Of a DNA stretch of 20,812 bases, positions 10,731 to 19,603 are shown one piece after another; position 1 is the first letter of the stretch, and the number at the start of each line of letters is the position of its first letter. The position numbers were made by a program, and so were the translations under genes. This DNA comes from Schoenoplectus triqueter (lineage: Eukaryota; Streptophyta; Magnoliopsida; Poales; Cyperaceae). A model generated the notes under the pieces. The model did no database searches. It saw only the letters and a list, made by a program, of their open reading frames with translations, and was not told the DNA's origin. The stretch is from assembly GCA_964058805.1 (NCBI GenBank), contig CAXKVV010002115.1:1-20812 (forward strand), given 5' to 3'.

Positions 10731-10966
10731 TTTGAAAATCAACACTAAAATAATAATAAAATATTAAATTATAGTTGCTGATTTTCAAAAATCCAAAACA
10801 AATACTTAGAAAACTCAAAATACAATAAATTTTTGTATCCCCTAGTATTTTGATATGAAAAATTTAATGAGAATGATAATTTTGAGTTTCGAACGTGTTA
10901 CAATAGAATTTGAGCCGTATACACTTGAGCTCAAAATGCAAACGTTTTCACAATAGTCTAACTCTA
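10726..10966. mobile_element. Partial foldback element (right half), TA-targeting superfamily
   Basis: This aligns with the right half of the element at 12305-12717, including its loop. Both have an AAT/ATT microsatellite, then GTTGATTTTCAAAAAT-like sequence, then CTCAAAAnnCnnnAAATTTTTG, then GATATGAAAAATTTAATGA-like sequence. Its right end, read inward as reverse complement, is TAGAGTTAGACTATTGTG, close to the TAGAGTCCGACTATGGTG ends of the elements further right. The conserved AGTATTTTGATATGA block ends 108 bp from this terminus. The left arm is missing or replaced by AT-rich repeats. Confidence 0.6.
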
Positions 10967-10987
10967 TATATAGAGAGAGATATATAT

Positions 10988-11389
10988 ATAGCTTATGGTG
11001 TTTTCAAAAATAAAAAAACGTTATTGTTTCGGAGTGAGATTTCATATCTCGAGATCTCAAATGGTCAATCTAAGTTGCTCAATAATTTCTTCATGTTAAA
11101 ATCTTGTAGGATATTAAATTTCATGATTTTTTGAGCTTTCTAACTATTTTGTATATTATTTTAAAAAACAGCCCTGAAATAGGCTAATTTCTTTTATTAA
11201 ACAGGGTTATTTTTAAAATAATTTAAAAAATAGTTAGAAAGCTTTAAAAATCATGAAATTTAATAACCTATAAGATTTTGATATGAAGAGATTCTTGAGC
11301 AACTTAGATTGACCATTTGAGATCTCAGGATATGAAATCTCACACCGAAGCAACAATAGTTTTTTGCTTTGCAAAGCATCATAAGCTAT
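10988..11389. mobile_element. Foldback MITE 'D', 402 bp, in TA/TG repeat
   Basis: The ends are ATAGCTTATGGTG (10988-11000) and the inverted CATCATAAGCTAT (11377-11389). The arms pair for about 165 bp; inside both arms one finds CTCAAATGGTCAATCTAAGT and TTTCTAACTATTTT or their complements. The right arm carries a 14-bp palindrome, TGCTTTGCAAAGCA, near its end, while the left arm has diverged there. It is flanked by (TA)n at 10979-10988 and by (TG)n from 11389. No open frame is significant. Confidence 0.85.
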
Positions 11390-11422
11390 GTGTGTGTGTG
11401 TGTGTGTATGTATATATATATG
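11388..11422. repeat. (TG)n then (TA)n microsatellite junction between elements
   Basis: A TG run (about 11389-11407) is followed by TATATATATATG. The same kind of dinucleotide junction separates every pair of neighbours in the array. Confidence 0.85.
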
Positions 11423-11833
11423 TAGAGTCCGACTATGGTGCTTTGCAAAGCACGGAGGCGTTGTGTGTTTTGCGCTCTATTTTTAATTTCAAGTCAGAAA
11501 TAATCGATCCAAACCGTTCAATCTAATACTCATATCAAAATCTATTAGTAAACTAAATTTCATATTTTTAGATTTTTTTTTTGCTATTTTTTTCTGGTGA
11601 GGAGAACATGACTTGATCTGAGAATTCTTGTTCATCCAAAAATAATAGTTTTTTCTCTATCCAAAAAAATAGCAAATGAATTCCAAAAAAATATAAAATT
11701 TGATTTACTAATAGATTTTGATATGGAGATTAGATTGAGCGGTTTAGATTAATCATTTTTGACTTAAAATTAATAATAGAGCGCAAATCACACAATACTC
11801 TTGCACTTTGCAAAGCACCATAGCCTAATTCTA
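11423..11833. mobile_element. Foldback MITE 'A', about 411 bp
   Basis: It begins TAGAGTCCGACTATGGTG and ends CACCATAGCCTAATTCTA. Arms of about 145 bp pair with mismatches. Just inside the left end is a 16-bp perfect palindrome, GTGCTTTGCAAAGCAC. The loop region contains GGTGAGGAGAACATGACTTG and a small inner inverted pair (TTGCTATTTTTTT / AAAAAAATAGCAA). It shares high identity and orientation with elements B and C. It has no coding capacity. Confidence 0.9.
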
Positions 11834-11843
11834 TATATGTATA

Positions 11844-12251
11844 TAGAGTCCAACTATGGTGTTTTGCAAAGCACAAAGGTATTGTGTATTTTACGCTCTA
11901 TTTTTAATTACAAGTCAGAAATAATCGATCTGAACCGTTCAATCTAATATTCATATAAAAATCTATTAGTAAACCAAATTTTATATTTTTTATAATTTTT
12001 TTGCTATTTTTTCGGATGAGGAGAAAATGACTTGATTTAAGAATTCTGGTTCATCCAAAAATGATGATTTTTCCCCTATCCAAAAAAATAGCAAATAAAT
12101 TCCAAAAAATATAAAATTTGGTTTACTAATAGATTTTGATATGGAGATTAGATTGAGCAGTTTGGATCGATCATTTCTAACTTAAAATTAAAAATAGAGC
12201 GCAAAGCACACGACGCTTTTGTGCTTTGTAAAGCACCATAGCCTAATTCTA
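11844..12251. mobile_element. Foldback MITE 'B', about 408 bp
   Basis: Same family and orientation as A: it starts TAGAGTCCAACTATGGTG and ends CACCATAGCCTAATTCTA. Only about 10 bp of TA-rich sequence (tatatgtata) separates it from A. The left subterminal palindrome is slightly decayed (GTGTTTTGCAAAGCAC). To the right it runs into a long (TA)n-(GA)n tract. Confidence 0.9.
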
Positions 12252-12253
12252 TG

Positions 12254-12304
<51 letters not shown>
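12252..12304. repeat. (TA)n followed by (GA)n microsatellite
   Basis: About 26 bp of TA (12254-12279) followed by about 25 bp of GA (12280-12304), between elements B and E. The pattern is the same as at the other junctions, but this one is longer and includes a GA extension. Confidence 0.9.
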
Positions 12305-12717
12305 TGGAGATACCGTGAGCTTAAGCTCACGGAGGCCTTCCGTGAGCTTAACTCAAAAAATATATTAAATCATCTCAAAATTTTAATTTATCATTCTCAT
12401 TAAATTCTTTATATAAAAATCTTGTGGGATGCAAAAATTTGGAGTGTTTTGAGCTTTTTAAGTCACCTTTTTTAATTTTTTAAAATGATGTTCAAGTATT
12501 GAATATATTATTATTATTATTATTTTTAGAGTTGATTTTCAAAAATTAAAAACCATAACTTAAAAAGCTCAAAACGCTCCAAATTTTTGCATCCCATGAG
12601 ATTTTCATATAAAGAATTTAATGAAAATGATAAATTAAAATTTCGAAATGATTTGATATATTTTTTGAGTTAATCTCACGGAAGGTCTTCGTGAGCTTAA
12701 GCTCACGGTATCTCTAC
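12305..12717. mobile_element. Foldback MITE 'E', about 413 bp, distinct subfamily
   Basis: The ends are TGGAGATACCGTGAGCTTAA and the inverted counterpart at 12698-12717. Next to each end is a palindromic block CCGTGAGCTTAAGCTCACGG (20 bp, perfect on the left; one end base differs on the right), then a further TTCCGTGAG repeat. Arms of about 165 bp pair, with shared blocks such as GATGCAAAAATTTGGAG and TTTTGAGCTTTTTAAG, around an ATT-repeat centre (12507-12523). The sequence differs from A, B and C, but the architecture and the spacing of the conserved internal block are the same. Confidence 0.88.
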
Positions 12718-12731
12718 CCTATATATATATA

Positions 12732-13139
12732 TAGTCTGACTACGGTGCTTTGCAAAGCACAAGAGCATTGTGTGCTTTGTACTCTATTATTAATTTCAAA
12801 TCAGAAATGATCGATCCAAACCGTTCAATTTAATCTTCATATAAAAATCTATTAGAAAACCAAAATTTATATTTTTTTTAGAATTTTTTTGCTATTTTTT
12901 CTGGTGAGGAGAAATTGGCTTGATATGAGAATTTTGGTTCATCCATAAATGACGGTTTTTCTCCTATCCAAAAAAATAGCAAATGAATTCTAAAAAATAT
13001 AAAATTTGGTTTACTAGTAGATTTTTATATGAAGATTAGATTGAGTGGTTTAGATCGATCATATCTGACTTAAAATTAATAATACAGCGCAAAGCACACA
13101 ACGCTCTTGTGCTTTACAAAGCACCATAGCCTAATTCTA
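12732..13139. mobile_element. Foldback MITE 'C', about 408 bp
   Basis: Same family and orientation as A and B. It begins TAGTCTGACTACGGTGCTTT and ends CACCATAGCCTAATTCTA, with the left GTGCTTTGCAAAGCAC palindrome intact. It is joined to E by about 12 bp of TA repeat on the left and followed by (TA)n to about 13157 on the right. The centre keeps the TGGTGAGGAGAAATTGGCTT segment that fixes its orientation. Confidence 0.9.
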
Positions 13140-13157
13140 TATATATATATATATATT

Positions 13158-14220
13158 AGTGGAACTGTTTATATACACCAAAAAGAAAGAAATTTTGATT
13201 AATGAATAAGATATCTACATTTCTAGTGCAAGGAAACAAGGAATATGCTAGGCTAATAATTATGAACACTTTAATATTCAAGTGAACTACACAATTTGCC
13301 GATACAAGAAAAACAAATTCAAGTTAATATACTAAGAAAAGGCTAATATTCATGTGCATGTCTGAAACTCTGAATTGATGTGGCCGACATAAAATGCTGC
13401 AATAGTTTATCTCATGTAAAATGTAAATTAATATTGTTTTCTGTTTAATAAAATTTGAAATTCTAATAGAAGAAGAGGTTACTTTGATTTTAAAATGGAA
13501 GTATTTTTTTTATTTGACACAACAAAAGGGTTTCTTTACATTTTACAATTTCATAGTAAAAAATAAAGAAAAGAAGATGTTTTGTAATTATGTAAAAATT
13601 GCAAAATATTTTTTTAAATTTAGTTTAAAATAAATGGAGATACGGGAAATCTAATGTTAGTGTAGGGGGTCTTCGTTCATGTTTTCCTTTTGCACATATG
13701 GAAATATTAAATAAGAAAAATAAAATCAACCACCCTCTACGTGGACTCATCCTCACTTTGCATGTGCAAGCCCGCATTCATTTTGGTTCTTGTGGGCAAA
13801 TGGGCAAGATCGTGTTTTCATACGAGTTGTTTTAAAACTGAATAGAAAAACGAAAGCTAGCACATGAACAGAGGTCTCCTGTGGCGGAAATGAACTCGAC
13901 AAATTATGTGGCATGTATATAGTACACTAGGTATGTGATCCATCAAAAAAAAAATCTTGAGAAAGATGCGTCAAGAACTTAAACATAAGACCATGGCATT
14001 TTATATGGTAGTGGGAGATAGAAACATCCTGTTGTTTTTCTCAAAATTTAATCAAACTTTATATTGATGTCATATAAATTTCATCTTAGTGAGCAAATCA
14101 TTGATAAAAATACAAAGCATGCATTATCACGACAGAACTATTTAATATTTGTGATAAAACTTAGATCATGCAAGCATTGTTTATTGCCTCTATTTAACAC
14201 TAACTAGCTAAAATTTTGCT

Positions 14221-14223
<3 letters not shown>
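13158..14223. other. Intergenic sequence, no gene supported
   Basis: AT-rich sequence with no convincing open frame, RNA gene or inverted repeat. Nothing distinguishes it apart from T-rich runs near 13505 and 13610. Confidence 0.5.

Positions 14224-14265
<42 letters not shown>
14224..14265. repeat. (TA)n microsatellite
   Basis: About 41 bp of uninterrupted TA dinucleotide. No foldback element is attached here, unlike the TA tracts at 10.98-13.15 kb. It is a natural unoccupied target for comparison. Confidence 0.95.
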
Positions 14266-14270
<5 letters not shown>

Positions 14271-15440
14271 TGCATCGATCAGGCGGTGAACGTTTTGCTA
14301 GTAGCAATTTGAATCATGAATTAATGTCCCACAAAAATGTCTTATATAAAAAAAATGTCAAATTATCCTGTCACAGAAAATAATTGATTGGGCTTTTTTT
14401 CCGTATTCGTACTAGAAGCTGCCTTTGTTCCAGCTAAGCAGATCCAATCATAATGTTTTATCAGACATAAATTAGTCAAAATTGATGCAAAACTATTCTG
14501 TACTGATAGAAGAAACAGTGATCTAGAACTCTAGTCACATGACTTGATTTTTTTTATAAAGTATCTATTACCAAAAAGGTTTTAAATTTGATGGCTAGAT
14601 GAATGATCCTTGAGGAAAATATTAGTCAAATTTAAGCATCACATGTTGAGCCACTATAGTGGACTTAAATAATTAAAAATTAACCTATGTTAATTAATAT
14701 AATCACTGTTAAGTTCTAAAGGTGGGAATGTGAAAAATACGTCAGGATCAAACATGTTACTTTAGCGACTAACAGTATGTTGATATTCGTATATTATTAC
14801 TGGGATATGTCGAAGGCCTATGGTAGATAAGAAAAATTAAATAATATATGACAAGTAGTACATATATATATATATTCTTGTCAGGTTTAAGGTACAATTA
14901 GTGAGAATCACAAAACATTGGCAAATCTTTCTTATGGTTACAATTTAGAGAGATTAGTAAATTACAATTCCAAAATTTCTTTTGGTTAACTAATTGACCT
15001 ATCACTTGTGTTATATTCCTCTGTACATGTAAAAAAAAATAACATAATGTTGCAGTTAATAACAAGTCAGTGCTGTCATGTGCAAACCAAGAAAGAATTT
15101 TACACCAAGTTGGACATATATGCTCTGTAACTAGGAATTCATATCCTTTGCCGCGTTGCACCGTAAAGCGCGGTATGTAGATCGTTGAATCTCCTCGTGA
15201 TTCGTGCCGACACAAATTCCAAAGTGATCTAACGGTCTACGTGTTGCGCTGGACGGTACTGCGCAGCAGAGGATCAAGATCCTGTAACTAGCAAGTTCTC
15301 ACAGTCACATGTTCACACTTGCATACATGTGCTTTCATATTTTTTTTTTCATCACTGACACATTGTAATTTTTTCATGCACTCCATTTTACAAATAGTAG
15401 TACCTACATCCCAGAGGTCTACAAATGAAGACTGCCTGAA
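14266..15440. other. Upstream region of the peptide gene
   Basis: No gene is recognised. The 105-codon minus-strand open frame at 14898-15215 shows no domain. The part nearest the gene (15140-15300) is less AT-rich, with patches such as AAAGCGCGGTATGTAGATCG and GATCTAACGGTCTACGTGTT, and may hold promoter elements. I cannot assign any site with confidence. Confidence 0.45.
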
Positions 15441-15441
15441 T

Positions 15442-15449
15442 TATATAAA
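15442..15449 (+). promoter_or_regulatory. TATA box of the secreted-peptide gene
   Basis: TATATAAA lies 69 bp upstream of the chosen ATG at 15518. Transcription would be expected to start about 30 bp downstream, near 15475, leaving a leader of about 40 bases with no upstream ATG. The box overlaps the in-frame ATG at 15449, which rules that ATG out as the translation start if this box is used. Confidence 0.6.
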
Positions 15450-15517
15450 TGCAATCAACGTTGCATCGATTAACTGCCACTAAAGCTTTCCATCTTTCTC
15501 CAACGAAAGATTCCACC

Positions 15518-15778
15518 ATGAAAGCCATGCATTGTTTTCTCTCAATCCTGTCTGCTTTGTTAATTCTTCTTCACTGTCTGAGTATCACCTTAGCTCCCTC
15601 ACAGGATAGAGAAATAACACGAAACAAGTTTCAACCGAGAAGGATGTTACAAGCCATAGATACAAGTACCATTGACATGAAAAACTTTCAAGATTTAGCA
15701 GATAAGAAGTCTCAGATAGAGGTAAATGCTAGTCTCAGAAGGATGCCAAGTAGCAATGCTAATCCTGCACACAATTAG
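15518..15778 (+). CDS. Small secreted peptide precursor, CLE-like C-terminus
   Basis: An intronless gene for an 86-residue precursor. Residues 1-26 form a signal peptide: a hydrophobic core (FLSILSALLILLHCLSITLA), with likely cleavage after Ala26. A variable hydrophilic middle follows, including a basic RRMLQ segment near residues 41-45, and the protein ends LRRMPSSNANPAHN. This is the layout of plant post-translationally processed signalling peptides. The C-terminus resembles the CLE consensus R-x-V-P-S-G-P-N-P-L-H-N, with matching Arg, Pro-Ser, Asn-Pro and His-Asn, but it has one extra residue, Ser/Asn in place of the Gly, and Ala in place of Leu. Known CLE peptides act in the apoplast on leucine-rich-repeat receptor kinases; that role here is inference from the motif. 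IDA- and RGF-type peptides also end in HN and remain alternatives. The start at 15518 is preferred because it has A at -3, begins the signal peptide directly, and lies correctly below the TATA box. The gene stands alone, and no canonical polyadenylation signal is obvious. Confidence 0.72.
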   Translation: MKAMHCFLSILSALLILLHCLSITLAPSQDREITRNKFQPRRMLQAIDTSTIDMKNFQDLADKKSQIEVNASLRRMPSSNANPAHN

Positions 15779-16500
15779 TGAGCTCGCTCCTAGCTAGATT
15801 TGAAGAGAATTATGTGCTCTCTCTTCTGATGTTTTGTAGTTCATTAATTGTACTCTAATTCATGTTGCGCCTTATTTTTATTTTTTTTTTCCTTTTCTAG
15901 TTTCTTTGATGGTCGTAGCAACCAAGGAAGAAGGATGTTCTTCTTGTAATTAATTACCAGACAAAGCAGGAAGCTTGTCTCTGTAGCCTATAATGCAGAG
16001 TAGAAAATGTTCATACGAGCTTTAATAGTTTTCGTCGTAGTTTTCATTGTGCCAATTCGAAGCAGCACTACCAAATTACTGTTGTATATATGTATATCAA
16101 TTTTATGCTTGGAAAAATCAGATCAGTGTAGCATTTATATGATACAAGTAATACAACGGAAGGAAATTGTGAATTCGATTGGGGGGGGGGGGGGGTTCAG
16201 TCTCAGCTTTCTCCATTTGTGTCAGACAAACGAAAATGAACGCCACCACGTTACTATTTTGATTTTTCACGATATTGTCATGTACAATGTATTCACATGA
16301 TTACTATTGTATGGAGGCAACGGGTAGCAAAGACAATCCAAATGCATCTTAATAATGAGAGTTGCACAGCATGTGCAATTTGGTTCATATGGCTTTAATT
16401 ATATGTATAAACTAGCCACTTCCCGAAGCAGCAGTAATAAATGGGCCACCACTGATCATTTCCCTGTTTATAATCCTAGCGTTAGAATATGCACCTACTA
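15779..16500. other. 3' flank of the peptide gene and spacer to the convergent gene
   Basis: Contains the presumed 3' untranslated region (T-rich near 15870-15900) and spacer sequence. The 97-codon open frame at 16007-16300 crosses the poly-G run and is not credible. The next gene, on the minus strand, converges on this region. Confidence 0.5.
16181..16195 (+). repeat. Run of 15 consecutive G
   Basis: An uninterrupted homopolymer of 15 guanines in otherwise AT-rich DNA, about 400 bp past the stop codon of the peptide gene. It may form a quadruplex, and its length may be misread in the assembly. Confidence 0.95.
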
Positions 16501-16754
16501 CAGTATGACGACACTGAACCTAGTTAAAAAAAGTTAATACAAGGTAAATGATAACATTATGTGTGCTTATGCCAACCAAACTCAAGTACCTCTAGCTTAC
16601 TGTGTTCCAGTTGAAGCAGCACATATAGAACATCTATTACACGTACAAACTAAACTCCACATAATAAACTAAGAGGAAGCAGCGGCATAATATACATTTT
16701 AATCCGACTGGGGTCATTTAATCGGTCCCTATTACACAACAGAACTGATATAAA

Positions 16755-19426
16755 CTACCGTTGCCTTTGCGCAGACGGGGCAGGTTGCAACGGGTTAAAG
16801 AAACCTGGCGGCGAGAAAAAACCAGCAGGTGTCCCCTGCTGCTGCTGACCTGGCGGCTGGAGCGGGAGGGTAGATGGTGGTGCATGCAACTGCTGCAATG
16901 GAGGCGGTGGTGGCATTTGACCTCCAGGAAATCCAAATGGCGGTCCAAACTGCTGCATCTGTGAGGACCCCCCAGGTGGTGGTACAGGTGGGAGAGGTGG
17001 CTGAAAAGGCATGGCTGGTGCTTGGCTGAATGGAGGCTCGAGCCGGGGCCTTTTATCAGGTGAGAATCCAGGAGGCCCATTATTGCCTCCATTATGGGCA
17101 TGTTCAGCTGCGAAAGAGGAGAGAACTGAGGAGAAGAGCTGAGCCGATGACGAGCTGGCTGCCAACTTGGCAGCCACAGCAGCAGCAGCTTTCTTGTAAT
17201 CTGCTGTATCCACATTGCCTGGTGGGGCTGGAGTAGCAGTCACGGTGGGCTCACAGCCATTGGTCGAGGGAGAAGGGGAGAGTTTACGTTTCAGTTGGGG
17301 GCCCTGGGAAATCTGATCAAATTTGGATCGGGCAACCTGCAGAATTGTAGAAATCCTTCTGGTAAGATACCCAATTTTATTGCCTTAAAAAAAGGATACC
17401 CAATTAGCCGAAAAGAAATAAGAAGATTTTCCAGTGGGAAAATAATTTTGATCTCATACTACAAATAAAACTGTACTGCCTAAGGTACAAAGTGAATAAT
17501 CAAAATTCTTTTTTCCAGGCTCCTTGGATTTCGTATAAGAAACGCAACTCAAGCAAGTACAAAGCATCAAATCAAAGAACAATGGTTGAACACCATCTAG
17601 GTCATATCAGGTACCACTATGTATCATATCCAGCACAACTATGTACCAATAAAGGAATTCATCTTTTAGAACTAGTAACATTTGGGTGCAGTTGTCAAGA
17701 ATTTGCTAAAGAAGAGTGCTAACCATCATCCAGGACAATTTCACCAGTACAGGATTAATCTTTTTCAACTTCAACATATCGTGCAGATTCACTCTTCAAA
17801 TGTACATGATTTATCTTTTCTTTTTTACTTAGCGAAAGAAGGGTTAAACCAGTACAGCACAAAATTTCAGGAGCAACCTTTCTAAAAACCCACAATTTTT
17901 ATCATTTGCAAACAACTCTCAGCATAATTGAGAAGTTGAGATTGACACGTGCTGTATGTCAGGTCTTTACTACACAGCAGCATAAGTTTTAAAACACATC
18001 TTTCACCCACTCAGTTCAGGTTCGAACGGAATGAAATCTATAACATTAAATAACCAAATTGAAAAAACCTACTGAGTTTGGGGCCACAAAATGAAACCTC
18101 TAGAAAAGATAAAAGAATTGTCTGAATTTGTTAATAGCTACCAGAAATAAGAAATTCAAATGAAAAACTTATCCATCGTTTACAATCCCACACCAACAGG
18201 CTTGATGTGGATGGTGTTGTGGACTTTTATCCGCCTTTGGAAGAAAATGGGAGAACAGATTGAAACTGACGAAACCAGAAATTAGAATCACACCAGACCA
18301 AATCGATTGTTGTAATGCTAAATAGGTTGATCAGACCTGCCTGTCAGCTAGTCAACTGTATTGGGAAAAATTGCTAACCCCTAAAGGGAGGTTCATATCA
18401 AATTAAATCTAAAATTCATAAATTGCAGTGCTTCAACAGTAATTTCAGACATGAAAATTCTAATCGTCTTATGCCTATAATGTTAGATTTCGTACATAAT
18501 TTCAATCGTGGTGCTAACCAAATTGTGAGGTTAAATCTATTGATCATGATAAATACCATGTTGCAAGAAGGTATAATAACAATACCAGATCAAATAAAGC
18601 AAGGATTTGAAAAGAAATTTTCTTACTTGGATTAGAGCACGAGCCAGCTCAGATTTTGATTCCTGCACATTTAAAACAAATAAAAGTCAAGCCTCAACAT
18701 ACACAATCAAGATTTATCTCCATCATTGCAATATGTTTGAGTATGGATTTCATAAAGTACACCAGACATTAATGAATCCACATTGTAGATCAGCATAAAC
18801 ATTGAGTTATTGCAAATAGCACATGGCTATTAAAAACATATGAGTTATCGCCAGACCTTACCAGCACAAATCACCAACCTGCTGCACCGGACTTCCAACC
18901 CAGTCTAACTCAAAAATATCAATAGTTGTTTCAAAATGAACTTTTCCAAGGCCACAATCCAAAAATGATTGAATGCCAACCCAAAATGATACCAATACTT
19001 GACTAGCCAAATGACCCAAAACCTACAATGGACCAACCCAGACCAAAAGCAACCCATATAATGAACGAACCGAGACCCATAGTTACTAATCCCAATCCAA
19101 CTGACTGCCACCTGCAGTTTCAATTTACTTTCAATACAGAGAAGTGTAACTACAAAAGAGTTTAATCAAAGGTTGTCATATTTGAAAACGGATCTGATAT
19201 TCCCAGTTGCAAAATAAGTTGCATAGGCAAATATGAAGTGTCAGCACACTCTATTTTACTAGTACAAAATAGAGGCGCTATACCTGTTCTTTAATTGCTT
19301 CTCTTAGCTGATTGATCAGAGAAATCCTCAGAGATTCAATGCTTTCAAGCTGTTCGATATTCTTTTTTAGAGAAGCTTCAGTCTCTTGGAAGTCAGATAT
19401 CAATGAAGATACTTGTTGCTGATTAC
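16755..19426 (-). CDS. RPRD1/CID-type RNA polymerase II CTD-interacting protein, C-terminal part
   Basis: Three minus-strand exons form one open frame: 19426-19284 (143 nt), 18662-18627 (36 nt) and 17336-16755 (582 nt with TAG). Introns have GT-AG ends: gtatag...tgcag, then gtaaga...ctgcag. The first visible exon starts inside a codon after an ...atag acceptor, so exons are missing upstream. The visible 252 residues begin with a coiled-coil segment (about 5-70; core SIESLRISLINQLREAIKEQ) that matches the region following the CID domain in plant ENTH/VHS-family RPRD proteins. Next come LKRKLSPSP (about 74), a likely nuclear signal; a DYKKAAAAVAAKLAASSSSA helix and the LFSSVLSSFAAE motif typical of the family; DKRPRLEPP, a second basic signal; then a tail rich in Pro, Gln and Gly. 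Family members bind the phosphorylated RNA polymerase II C-terminal domain and affect transcription termination; this role is inferred from homology. The CID domain itself is not in the window and should lie right of 20812. ATTAAA on the minus strand at 16703-16698 is a possible polyadenylation signal. Confidence 0.85.
17337..18626 (-). other. Intron of the RPRD-like gene
   Basis: A 1,290-bp intron with a strong donor (GTAAGA) and acceptor (TTCTGCAG). Short plus-strand open frames inside it (17492-17885, 18423-18635) have no recognisable features. The protein frame passes from the 36-nt exon to the last exon at phase 0 and aligns without a gap to the family, so no exon seems to be hidden here. 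Confidence 0.8.
18663..19283 (-). other. Intron of the RPRD-like gene
   Basis: A 621-bp intron, phase 0, with donor GTATAG and acceptor TGTGCAG. Part of it (about 18890-19110) is rich in CCAACCCA, CCCAAAAC and related units and looks repeat-derived, but I cannot assign it to a family. Confidence 0.75.
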
Positions 19427-19603
19427 CTATTTATAAAAAAATACACAGAGAATAAGAAATTCATCAAAAAAGAAGCGATATTCATTATTTAGAAATCTGG
19501 ATGGGATATTTAACATGATCATTTTGTGCCATTCACTAAAATCATGTATAACATGCAAAAACATGAAGCGAGAGCTACAAAGTTAACCAAGTAATTGTGA
19601 TTC

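Noticed and set aside
10988..13139. The array read as a CRISPR-like or satellite array
   Set aside because: The units are roughly 400-bp foldback elements of different families with dinucleotide junctions, not short repeats with unique spacers nor a uniform satellite.
14898..15215. 105-codon open frame on the minus strand
   Set aside because: No domain, signal peptide, promoter context or resemblance to a known protein; a chance frame of this length is unremarkable.
15449..15517. N-terminal extension of the peptide precursor from the ATG at 15449
   Set aside because: That ATG overlaps the TATA box, and starting there would bury the signal peptide 23 residues inside the protein. The ATG at 15518 fits both promoter and signal peptide.
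16007..16300. 97-codon plus-strand open frame
   Set aside because: It passes through the 15-G run as a poly-Gly stretch and shows no family features.
16718..17215. 165-codon minus-strand open frame overlapping the RPRD-like last exon in another frame
   Set aside because: It is an alternative frame of a GC-rich, Pro/Gln-coding exon. The other frame matches the family and joins correctly to the upstream exons.
16761..17236. Plus-strand open frames across the RPRD-like last exon
   Set aside because: They are antisense shadows of the real exon, Arg/Trp/Leu-rich with no recognisable family.
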